The notes under the pieces are model-generated. The model made no database searches, was not told the origin of the DNA, and was given only the letters and a program-made list of their open reading frames with translations. A stretch of DNA of 64,000 nt from positions 1 through 64,000 of the forward strand of contig JAQYUZ010000054.1 of NCBI GenBank assembly GCA_033819885.1. The letters run 5' to 3'. Shown piece after piece: positions 12,725 to 22,977 of this stretch (its first letter is position 1; each line of letters starts with the position of its first letter). This DNA comes from Microbotryomycetes sp. JL201. Its lineage: Eukaryota > Basidiomycota > Microbotryomycetes. The position numbers and the translations under genes were made by a program.

Positions 12725-13230
12725 CCGTCTGAACTGCAAGTGCTGCAGCTGCCTTGTCGCGCTCGGGTCTCCGCAGCCCGCACTCGGCCAAGTCGCTCGG
12801 CGCGCCGACAATTGCTCTCACGCCAAGGCAAACAGCAAGGTGTGACTGCAAAGTCGGTCACGTGGTCCACCACGGGCTGTTCTGACACGATCGTCGGAGT
12901 TTACTGAAGAATTTGCGAGCACGGGCAGCGAATAGTCCGCTCTGCCTCTGGACATTTTGAGAATAGTGTGATCGTAAAAAGGACATTTCTGGTATCTAGG
13001 TGAGCTCGATAACTGTACGCTCCCGCAATCCTCTCTAACCAGATTCAGAATGTGTCCGCTCACGTGACCTGTATTCAGGGGTAATCAAGGTCGCTAGAGT
13101 GCATCGAGACAGGGTCATTACGGTACTATTTGGAGTGTATCCGGCTTGACGACACTGTGTATTCTATTATGGGCTTCCATCAGTTGTGTGCAGCGGCTTG
13201 TGCCACCGGAGCGCTTTGATCTCGTTCGGC
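12725..13230. promoter_or_regulatory. Divergent GUP1/DNAJC8-like promoter region with two CACGTG boxes
   Basis: 506 bases between divergent start codons. It contains CACGTG at 12859-12864 and the full palindrome TCACGTGA at 13060-13067, the type of E-box bound by bHLH factors such as Cbf1. No gene is supported here. The regulatory role is inferred from motif and position only. Confidence 0.4.
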
Positions 13231-14301
13231 ATGGCGACAGCGGCCGCCGACGCAAAGGCGACGGCGTCGACGATAGATGCAGATGCAGCAGTCGACTCTC
13301 TGTTTGACGATGGCGAGCTCGAGCGCATCCTCAATCAAGAGGCCTCGACAGTCACGCGCGAAGCCGAAGTGAGCACCGTACACGCGTCTAATGCGGCAAA
13401 CGTTCACGCTTACACTCGTGCTTGCTCCATTTGATAAGGTCTTACGCGTGCTCAAGGCTTTCAAAATGAATGCGTACGAGATTCTCGAGCTCGATTGGAT
13501 GCCAAACGCCGGCGTCACCGATGCAGACATCCGTCAGTCAACCAGAGACCCATTCGACCTGCTCTGTATGCTCAGAAGCTGACCAAGGCCACTGGGCCTT
13601 GCAGAAAAGAGCTACAGGAAGCGATCGCTATTGATTCACCCGGACAAGCTGCAGCATCCTCGTGGTATCGAAGCTTTCGACTTGTTGAAAAAGGTGTATT
13701 TTCACATGCTTCCCGTCATCCATGTCCCCCAGCCTCGACTGACCAATTGCCCTTTCGGCGCCGGCTTCAGGCTTCTGGCGAGCTGCTCGATGCCGACAAG
13801 CGGAAAGCCCTGGATGAGACATTACAGGATGCAAGAATGCTCGTATTGAGGGCTGAAGGTCTACCAAGGGATACACCGGACAATCACGAAAAGGTGAAGG
13901 CGATGAAGAACCCAGATTTCAAAGAGCGAGTGAGGATCAAAGCAAAGGAAATCATCATTGACGAAGAATTGAGGCGGAGACGGTACGTTTTTACGCTTCT
14001 TCCGAAGATGGCGAGAGCCTGACCGTAATCGCTCACTTCTGGCAGGGTTACGAAGATGACGATGATTGCAGAAGGCGCCGAAGCAAAGCGACAAGAGGAT
14101 GCGCTCGCGGAACGAAAGCGCAAGATTGAAGACAAGCAACGGTGGGAAGGTCAGTCTGATACGATGAGCTGAACTCGTAGTGTCCTGTTTGCGCCATTGA
14201 CGCCATCGAAATTAGACACTCGAGAAGACCGAGTGTCAGATTGGCGGTCGTTTCAAAAAGGCCCATCAAAAAAGAAGAAAAAGTCGAACGTACTAGGGTG
14301 A
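13231..14301 (+). CDS. DNAJC8/Spf31-like spliceosomal J-domain protein
   Basis: Six exons: 13231-13368, 13439-13532, 13605-13693, 13771-13982, 14046-14149, 14216-14301; about 240 residues. The J domain is short and central: NAYEILELDWMPNAGVTDADI, then across a splice QKSYRKRSLLIHPDK with the HPD tripeptide needed to stimulate Hsp70. The C-terminal half is a charged helix (KRKIEDKQRWEDTREDRV) ending in a Lys-rich run, as in human DNAJC8 and fission-yeast Spf31, which are spliceosome-associated. Two of five donors are GTCAGT. Start is the first ATG in frame. Confidence 0.85.
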
Positions 14302-14418
14302 GGGTCAAGATCCTCAGTCGCCTCGGGACCGGCTTGTTTCTTGGAATCCGTCGTGCTCCGTTATCGTGCATTTTTCCCCTGTTGTCACAATACCTTGAAG
14401 TTCATGAAATAGATATGA

Positions 14419-15835
14419 ATGCACACTTTGACAGTGTCGCGTCGCGACGCGCCCCGTTGCTCCGTTCTTGTCGTCCGTCCACACTCGTCGACCCCGGTTT
14501 CCACGCTGGCCGTGCCCGCGTCTCTCGCTCGCTTTTTTGCGAGAGAGTACCCGACGCTTGAGTTTGAGCCAGTATGGCTGCAAGAATGCTGCGAATATGT
14601 CCGAGTCAGTCGAGACTGTCACCACGCACGCTCCGCGGTGTGTACAACCCACACACCGGCGCACAGACTCGATCCAAAGGTCAGCTATGCTGACAGGCCT
14701 CCTTCTGGATCCGCAGGCGTCACACCCTGGCTTGTCTGAGTTCGAGTTGATCAAAAAGGTCGAATTTCAACTATTGGCGTCAAACCTGTCCACCTCTGTG
14801 ATGCTTTCGAGCAAACTGTTGCCTGCTCCCGATGATGTGCGAATCCAGTCGTCGTTCAGCCGCTCTCGCAAGTCGAATGACAAGTCGAGTTTTACAAAAG
14901 CCGAAAAGGTCGTCTTGTTTCCTTCGAAGCGAGACGCCGTCTTGGTTCAGATCAACAAGGTCGACGACATTTCGCACTCTGCTTTGGACATGCTCGACAC
15001 GTTGAACGACCAACGCGAACGAAAGGAAAAGGCAGAGAGGTTGGCGAGGAACCCACAGTTGCAAAGAATGCAGCAAGCATACGATGGACCACAAATCGAT
15101 GACCCACCCAGAACATTCAAGAGGGGTTCTCTCAAGTTTAAACTAAGTGATGGTCATCACGAAATCGATGCCTTCGAATTGAAGCAGATCGACGGGATCG
15201 ATCTCGAAAAGTTGCAATTGGGCTGCAAGGTGGGTATCAAACTAGTTTCGCTCTTGTGATCATACTCTGAAGTCGTGCCTTTATGCAGCTCTTGATACAC
15301 AACGTCAAGGTCGTTAGAGGCATTTTGATGCTCACGCCTGACTCGGTCGAAATCAAGGGCGGGCTCATCCAAGAGTTGCATGACGAGGCACAAGAAGACT
15401 TTGAAGACACTTTGCGCTCCCGGCTTGGGTACGTTTCTCGATTGGAGCCTCATTTCGAATTGCGATCCTCATTTTTGGGTTTCCGGCAGGATGGAACCGC
15501 TCGATCGACAGGCTCGACGGGAACAAGAGGCTAACAGGGTACCATCTGCTGAAGTCATTGCAGTAGGACAAGAGACAGCTGTCATAGGAGCTCGTTCCGG
15601 TCCGCCGCCGCAGAATGCTCCGCTCGCCATCTCCAAACGATCTCAAGACGAGTTTGATCTTGTAATGGACGACGACGACGATCTTGACCTAGATGCAATC
15701 GCTGCTATAGAGGAAGCCGCTTTGGCAACTCGGAAAGCTCCGCCGCGCTCGACGACTCGACAAAGTCGACCGAAACCATTCGTCTCGCAGCAGGAATTGG
15801 CCGAGCTCGAAGTGATCGACCTGTCGAGTGATTGA
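14419..15835 (+). CDS. RMI1: RecQ-mediated genome instability protein 1
   Basis: Four exons (14419-14604, 14717-15229, 15289-15428, 15490-15835), about 394 residues. RMI1 is the OB-fold partner of the Sgs1/BLM-Top3 dissolvasome. Visible are the N-terminal helical region (PVWLQECCEYV, then FELIKKVEFQLLASNLSTSV across a 112-nt intron), the OB-fold block QINKVDDISHSALDML, LKFKLSDG and LGCKLLIHNVKVVRGILML with ELHDE after it. The tail is acidic (DDDDDLDLD) and the last residues, VIDLSSD, look like a SUMO-interacting motif. Another ATG lies 4 bases upstream in a different frame. DNAJC8-like stop to this start is only 117 bases. Confidence 0.85.
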
Positions 15836-16006
15836 CGCTTGCTTTCAGATTGAAGGATGATTGTTGTTGTACTGGACTCATTTGAGCTTGCGCGTACAAG
15901 AGAGAGTGACAACGACGAGAATGCAACTTCAAAGGCGACAATGGGCAAAAGGCTCACGAGAAAGCTACGACAACAAAAGAACGGAAGAACGACAAGCTTT
16001 CAGAAT

Positions 16007-17435
16007 CTAGCAGTTGATGCACAAGACTGGCTTGGCCTTTGCGTTGCAGTCCATGGCAGCGTCAAAGGCCTTTTGAGCGTCTTCGAGTTTGTACTTTTCG
16101 ACGCGAATGACTTGCTTGAAGCAGTCGCTGTGGAGCTTGACGAGTTCAAAGCACTTTTCAAGGTCAAGAGGAGTTGAAGCTGGGAAGCCGCAAATCGAGC
16201 GACGCTGAGAGACGAGCGGGACTACAAAGGTCGACCCGAAAAGTCAGGGACGAGTCAAAGAGAGAACAGTCACGATACAGTGGCAACTCACTTGTAGGAA
16301 GGGCGAGTTTGTCTTCGCGAGCAGGAGCAAACATGATCAAATGTCCATTTGGACGAAGGCCCTCGAGCATCGACTCGACGTGCTCAACTCCTGGCATCAA
16401 GCACAAAATGGCGCACACTCCGCCGCGGTGGCCTCCATGGTGGCCTCCATGGTGCTTCATCAAGTCTTGACCGATGTTCTTGCTCATTGGAATGAATGAA
16501 GCAGAACGAGTCATCATCTCGAGTGCTGACGAACCTGGACCGTCCTTGGGATCGTTGTCGGCGGCGGGAGACGAAGGCAAGACGGAGCGGTCACGGCCAA
16601 TCATGACGACGTGATAGCCCATCGCGCACGCCATGGCACCTGCGAGATGAGCACGACCGCTGTGGATGATCGCCATGAGTAAGATCAAATGTGCCGAAAT
16701 CAGGGACGTTGGCTCACCCTTCGGCGTGAATCGCCACCGGTGAAGCTTGAGGCAATTTCATGTCCTTGAGGCAAGCTGCAAACGGGTCAAAGCATGATCC
16801 AGCCGTCACGATTTGGCGAGCAAAGGACTTACTGTACACACTCGAAGCCACACCGCACAACACCGTCATCATGGGCCACTCCAAGCGCATATCATTCGGC
16901 ACACGTCCGCAAGCTTCAGCCCTCAGGAGGCAGTACTGAGCGTAGCCACCTGGGCGCGTGACGCCTAAAATGCTCAATCCGTGTCAGTGACTCTCACTCT
17001 CTTTCAAAGTGGATGAGCTTGCCGTTGATTTGACGATCCACGCAACAGACAAAGTCACTAAGCCGGACTCTTTGTCAGCCGAGGCGTCAAACGAACGAAA
17101 CAATCACCTTACCCCATCTTGCAAGGCTCGCACATGAACTCGTGTCCGCCATGCCAAGCACTGACGACAATGTCGTCCGTCTTCCACTCAGTCACGCCAG
17201 GCCCGATCGCGCACACCTTGCCAATCATCTCTTGACCGGGCGTCGCAGGATATTTGGTCGTGCCCATGTAGTTTTGTTGAGTAATCTTGTCGTACATCGA
17301 AGCTCCGCAAGCCAAGACTTGCACAAGCACCTCTCCGGTTGAGGGTTGCTTCATCTGGACCGTGTTGATCCGCAACGTGTCTCCTGGCTTGTCGAATTGG
17401 GCAGCCTTGAACGTGTCGGGAATGCGAGAAGACAT
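16007..17435 (-). CDS. Zinc-alcohol-dehydrogenase-family protein with altered zinc ligands
   Basis: Six exons: 17435-17113, 17057-17023, 16964-16833, 16775-16718, 16659-16292, 16179-16007; about 362 residues. MDR/ADH fold: GroES-like half (GEVLVQVLACGASMYDKI, WHGGHEFMCEPCKMG), then GGYAQYCLLR and a Rossmann start HAEGGRAHLAGAMACAMG. Family members have VCHTD and PGHE at the catalytic zinc; here these read ASMYD and PGQE, so two ligands appear replaced. The cofactor-side loop carries a His/Gly-rich insert KHHGGHHGGHRGG. Intron 2 (17022-16965) starts with GC (GCAAGC); only this boundary gives the family junction ING-VTRPGG. Activity is uncertain. Confidence 0.8.
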
Positions 17436-18115
17436 GATCTTGTGTACAGCGTTGATGAAGTTGAGAATGGTGAAGAGAAGGAGCTCGAGAAGAAGGACTG
17501 GTTCAAGGAGATCAAGAGCTGGGTGTAAAGAAGGAAGGAGAGGCGCACAAGCGCACTTGTCTGTCTGTGCGTCACTGGCTCGCTGGATCCGCGGACTTTT
17601 CGCACTAGCGCAAATCGCAAGGCTGTGCCTCGCGAAGCGAGCTCCTGTCTCAAAGCTGGCGAGCAGCAAGTAAATCAGATTCAGAAAGCGTCCTGATGTA
17701 GCCGGCATTGCTCGAGGGGTGAGCTTCATACTGCTTCTGAGGCTATACGTGGTCACCGAGCGTGGGTCTTCGCGCAGAGATTCTCTAGCTGAGTTCGTTC
17801 GCATCGAAGCGCCTGGAGGGCGGAACCATATTCGGAAAGCATGTCAATTCGCAAGCATTTCATAACTGATACTACTTCAAAGAGTTCAAGACAAGTTTGC
17901 TATCTTGAACATTGCCAAGCAAGCCGCCGCTGCCACCAACCGAAAACCTTTGCTCAATTCCGCCCGTCGTGCTGTTGTCGCGATGCTTACTCCTGTCTCC
18001 TTTTATACACCAGCATGTCCCCCTCGAGATGTTTATGGCTGCGAAAGCGGTAATCCATCTGCTGACGAAAATTGTCGCGTGACGGTCAATGTTTGGTTGG
18101 TCAGGTATGTACAGC
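17436..18115. other. Intergenic, no supported gene
   Basis: 680 bases between the dehydrogenase start and the 3' end of F-box gene A. Short open frames occur on both strands but lack coherent splice structure or recognisable motifs. The part nearest 17436 is presumably the dehydrogenase promoter. Confidence 0.5.
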
Positions 18116-20678
18116 TCATTCACTTGCCAGCTCTTCTACGCTGTACTTGCGAGGCGTGATTTTCCCCGTCTGCAGATTGACGCAGACGAATCGGCTTTCG
18201 AGGGCGCGTAAATCGTTGATCGTGGCCTCTTGTTCGTCGAGTCCGGCGGCTTGCAGAATCTTGCGACATACACTGACAGTTTTGGCATCGAAGATGGCGA
18301 CGAGACGCGACTTGAGGCTGTTGACGTTCAACTGTTTCCTCGTTGCGGCGCAGAATTCCGGAAAAGTGCCGAGCCTGACGCATCCAAAGCCTGGCCTCGG
18401 ATCAAAGTAGACAAAAGTTGAAGTTGCCTTGTTGAAGATCTCGTCGCTGTACTGCTGCTGTACAGAACTGGGGCTGTATTGCAGATCTTGCACGCTCGTC
18501 AAACTCAGAATTAGCTTGATGGCTGCCGTCCGGATCCGATATCGAAAAGCGTCCATGTCCCTCGCAAGTCCTGGAAGCGCTGATAACATGTCACGCGCTT
18601 CTACCACGCTCGTAGACCTGTCGTCCGTATTCCACAGTGCTTTGACGGAAGGGAAACGTAAAAATTCGTGCCAGCGATCTGGCAAGAACAATGGAGCACG
18701 GTCATCTTCTGGACGCTCTCCTCGATGACCGAGTGCAAAAATCCATAGCTCCCTGCCCAGATACTTTCGGCGAGCTTCTCTGGCACGACGAAGTTGAAGG
18801 CGCTGAATGCCCTGGCGCATCTGGGTCCAGGCTGCTCGCGTGTTGATCAGTGTGGGGCTCCGAACATCGCGGTCATTACGAACCTGGTTCGTCTTGCGAA
18901 GGACTTGATTTTGGTGAACGAAGCTGGAAACTCGGAACCCTGCCTTCGAACTCGACCGCCCAAACTTTTTCCTTGTAGAGAGTGATTCTACAAACAAGTA
19001 TCAGCCGAATTCGGCAATTCCAAAATCTGACAACATGACTCGCTCTTCAGCGGTCCACTGGCAGGCCTGCAAAGCTTGCGACACGTCTCGCCAGCGCCGC
19101 AAGAGAGAATTTTGGCGAGCCTGTCTAGCAAGGCGCTTCTTCTCCGACCTTTCGTGCTGCAAGCGCCAATGTCTCTGTACATTGTTGAAACAGAGTGAGC
19201 TTCGAAATATTATACCCAAGCGATCCAGTACCCACGTTTTGCGCGTTTTCGATTGTTTTGCGTCGAGCCGCAAGAAAACCAGCAACCTTACCCTTGACCG
19301 CTCGCTCATCTCCTTCATTCAAGTGCACTGGACGCGAACGAGTGCCACGCTTACGTACACCTTCTGATTCGCGCGTAATCTGATCGATCTCGTCTACCTC
19401 TTCAAGGCTGAACAGCTTTTGATTCAGCTCCCAGAGCTCATTTTTGTCGTAGAACCGCGCCGAATCTGCCATGGTTAAGTGGTCAGTGGCGAGTGCAACC
19501 TTTGGCAGATGCTTTTGACGCACGCCCGAATCCGACACTGTCGAGCGATCGATCTAGGAACGGAACTATGAGCGTCAAACGCAACATGCGCTCTGGCGCA
19601 GCTCACTGTAGCAATGTACTTGCTGAACTATTTTCTTGAGCTGGGGATGGACTCGTCCGAGAAACTGGACGAGCGCAGGCGGGGGTGGATTGAATCTGGC
19701 GTTCGGTACACAGATGGAGCTACAAGATCCGCAGTAGTTCTCAGGATGCGCTCGTTCAGAAATAAAGAGATACGGACCTGGCGCGGATGCAGTCTTGGCA
19801 ACGGCGCTGAAGGCGAGCCAAGTCTGGACCCAAGTATTCAAAGGTTTTCCCACAAGTCTGCGGGGACGGGCTCAGTTCCTTACAGCGTTGACTCTGATGC
19901 TCACATACCTGACAGTTTCGGCCAAACAACAAGAGCACAAATTGGATATCGGAAAGCTCGGTGATGAAGGTGAGGTCATTCTCTTTCCGAACCGTTCCCC
20001 AAACCGGCTTGACTCCGTCAGACATCAAGACTTGATGCAGAATTTTACTTGTTTCGGCGAGGTGTACCAAGTCGGTGCCGTCGAGGTACCCAAGAATCTG
20101 ACATAATATCACGCTGTCAGCTCATTCGGCGACAAATCTCTGTGCCGCATTTCACTCACCTCGTACAGTACATCAAAAGGAAGATTGAAGAATGCGTCCA
20201 GCGACAGGCTGTCGTATTTTAACTCTGCTTGAATGTCGTCTTCTTCCACCTTGACTATCGCTGGTCGCGTGATCGAAACAGCAGATTCCGGGCTCATGCG
20301 CGGCTTTTCGTGTGCGCGTTCTTGGTCTTTGTCCCGTTCTGCAGCTAGAGAAACAGTGCGATCAGCTGAAGAAAAATCGAGATTCGGTGGCACAACGAAT
20401 TGCTGCGGAGGTCAGGCGATCTGTGCGCTCGACTCGCTGTAAACGCTCTCAGCGGCATAACATGACTAAAGCGTAGCCACACAACATTAAGAGCGAGCTT
20501 GAGCCTGTTTTTGTTCTCGCTCGTGCTTTGCCTGTCGCACATGAGCGGCGTCAATCGCCGACTTACATTTGATGCGCTGCACCTCGCGGTCTTGCTCGTC
20601 CATACCAATATCGCTGCTCTCAATCTCGACATACGACACCTTTGGCTTGCGCCGAGCGCGAGGGCGGGCGCAGGCCAT
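18116..20678 (-). CDS. F-box protein A with CxxC-CxxC module (paralog of genes at 33.5-36.0 and 60.8-63.0 kb)
   Basis: Exons: 20678-20567 (KPKVSYVEIESSD leader), about 20365 or 20344-20160, 20097-19909, 19857-19778, 19719-19607, 19537-19236, 19174-19032, 18971-18116. The F-box spans FFNLPFDVLYE | ILGYLDGTDLVHLAETSK and continues to KPVWGTVRKEN. It is followed by NCQTCGK...CQDC, a pair of CxxC motifs likely to bind zinc. Later exons are charged and helical, then a C-terminal domain with LPDRWHEFLRFPSVKALW. F-box proteins recruit substrates to SCF ubiquitin ligases; the target here is unknown. The acceptor of intron 1 has two options. A 63-nt in-frame segment starting CAG|GTTCGT inside the last exon could be another intron. 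Six exons carry well-formed GT/AG junctions in phase. Confidence 0.72.
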
Positions 20679-20710
20679 GACAAAGTCAAAGGCAGAATTG
20701 AAACGGACTG

Positions 20711-20718
20711 TCACGTGA
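20711..20718. promoter_or_regulatory. TCACGTGA palindrome upstream of F-box gene A
   Basis: Perfect 8-bp palindrome 33 bases 5' of the F-box A start codon. Same sequence recurs upstream of other genes in this window. Binding is inferred. Confidence 0.4.
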
Positions 20719-20873
20719 TCATGGCTTGCCTCGCGAACTCCGCTAAGGTGTCGGTCAGCCCGTTCGCAAGTGAGTGCAATACAACCCTGTTATTGCTCAT
20801 TGCATAACCAGTGAAAATACATAATCACATCCTGTTCGCGAGTCTTGACTCCGCAACGTCAAAATGGTCTGCC

Positions 20874-22262
20874 TCACGGATCGCCAGTGCCGTCCGTCAG
20901 AGCCCACAGATACCAGCAAGCGACGGATCGGTAAGGTTCGAGCGGTGCCATCAACTCTTCCATCTCGTTCGGCGTGAGATAAATGTTGCCCCTTCGTGAG
21001 AAAGAGGATAAGCTAGGGAATCGTCCGAGAATGGCCTAGACTCACTTGAGCTTCTTTCCTGCCAGCCTGGCCTTCAATACACCCGGCGTCAAATTATTGC
21101 TCGTCGCCGGGAAAACGAACGGGTTCTTGGGTGGTTCGGGTACGACTGCTTCGGGTGTGACTGGTTCCTCGAGCGGCACGTCCACTGCTCCCATTGCTCG
21201 CAAATTTTCAATCGTTTCTTTCTCTTCATTGCTTGGTGTAGAAGGCGTCGGATATGACAAGACTGGTGCTGTCTGCTTGTTGGCAGGCGTCTTTGGCTCG
21301 GCTGCGGCAGTTGTCGGTGTAGGTGTGGCCTCTCGCTGCTTTTTGCGAGCGTGAATCGCAGGCGTCGAATGCGGATCATCGCTGTACCATCGACACAGCG
21401 ATTTTTGGATCCCCAAGTCTCCCCATGGACAAACATTCGGCCGTTTTGACGAGAAGATGAGGCTGTCCAAGAGCATGCACGTCAATAAAGAGCAAAACCG
21501 GTATGAAAGGAGCAATACTGACAACATGTGCACCGTCCAGACGCCAATGCCACGCACGGCGACCAGGGTCTTCATGATCTCTTCGTCATCCGCTTCCCAA
21601 AGCTTCTTTGCATCAAGCCTGCCGTCGTGAAATCTTTCTGCTAGTTCGATGATGTACTCTGCCTTGCGCTGACTGAGTCCGGCTGATCGCAATGTTGCCA
21701 TTTGGTCTGGCAGGTTGACGATCTGCGCTGGCGTGGGAAACGGTGTGTCTTCCGGTCTCGGCGCCGTCGTCGTTGGCGGAGCCCTCTTCTCTGGCAAATG
21801 TGGGTAAAAGATGCGTACAAACTTGTGCTGGATGCTCCTGGCAGCGAGCCAGGACACTTGCTGGCCGATGATGCTCGATACGAGCGACTTGAACGGATTG
21901 AACGTCTCTTTATGCTCTCCTTCATCTTCACCTTGAAAAGCTGTGCACCTGAGCTTGTCCATCAAGACACCCCAACGCGAGTCTACGCTCTCCAAATGTC
22001 GCCGAGCATCCGCAAACTCGAACGTCAATGCCGGTGGGTGCAGCAACACGCCCTGCTGCTCTGCAACGTTGTCCGACTCGATGGCAGCCTGGTGTATAGC
22101 CTGCTCGTCAGCGTCTGTCGTCGCTGCCTCTGTCGAGCATTGCGCAGTCGCCGGCTGGCGCGGTGGGGCCGTCTTGCGGCGCTTGAGAGGCTGCACAGCA
22201 ACAGCAGGCGCTGTCCTCTTTGCCGTGGAAGCAATTGCCGACGCCGAGCGAGTGACGCGCAT
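20874..22262 (-). CDS. AlkA/Mag1-type DNA-3-methyladenine glycosylase (HhH-GPD)
   Basis: Three exons (22262-21523, 21462-21046, 20991-20874), about 424 residues. It removes alkylated bases in base-excision repair. A Lys/Arg-rich N-terminus is probably a nuclear signal. The HhH-GPD region has NPFKSLVSSIIGQQVSW, LSQRKAEYIIELA and the hairpin LVAVRGIGVWTVHMF, followed by the PWGDLGIQ block with the catalytic Asp. A long Pro/Thr-rich insert separates this from the C-terminal helix LTPNEMEELMAPLEPYRS plus WYLWAL. That last piece is in a small third exon: exon 2 appears to stop (KKLK then TGA), but the TGA is part of donor GTGAGT. ATG at 22262 is the first in frame. Confidence 0.9.
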
Positions 22263-22977
22263 CGTTCGACGTGTCGGTGGCGGCGTGTCAACTTGTCCAG
22301 ACTGGCCAGGTTTCAATTTGTGATCGAGTCACTCTTGGCAGACACACGCAGCTCATCGGTGTCAAGACTGAAACTCCTTCCTTGTAAACTATTTAGGAGG
22401 GCACCAACAGCATTCGCGACAGACGGACTTACCTCCTGTCTATAGCAGCGATTGACATCTCAACAACGCCTTCGCCGCCGCGTCTGGCTGCGGCAAAACG
22501 TGTCGAAGCTGATTCCCATCACAGTCAGGTGGGTCACGAGTCCAAACATGTTTCCGAGTCAGCGCACAGCGGTCTCGCAAGTCGGATCGGCCCGCAAGAC
22601 ATCGGAAACAAGACGAACGATGGCCTGCAGCCCATGTCCTCTACGCTTGGTGCGACAATCATAGTCGCATGATTGCCAGTCTTCCTGTGACAGTGCAAGC
22701 CTATGCTGCGTCGTAGCTTGGGTCCCGACTTCGTACCGAACAAGCGACCGTGCACTGCTCACAAGAACTTGCACGTACGGCTCAACCACATTCGCGACGC
22801 ACGAGACCATCATGTGACCTTTCGCGCGCAAAGAAACACAATGCAAGCCGCCTCGAGAGGCTTCAACAAAACTGACTCTCGCTTTGCCCGGCGCTGCAGG
22901 CGAAGACACTGTCGGGCGATCTTTTGTTCCGCAAATGAGTCGATACGAGTGCTGCTCGCCGCTGTAACTTTCCAAGG
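22263..22977. other. Divergent intergenic region, no supported gene
   Basis: 715 bases between the glycosylase and ATRIP-like start codons. A minus-strand open frame of about 185 codons (22559-23113) crosses it into ATRIP exon 1, but it has no ATG start and no recognisable motif, so I do not call it. Confidence 0.5.

Noticed and set aside
18601-18786. Alternative frame inside the last exon of F-box gene A (EKLAESIWAGSYGFLHSV)
   Set aside because: Looked protein-like, but reaching it and returning requires splice sites whose phases do not match, while the main frame continues into the family motif FPSVKALW.
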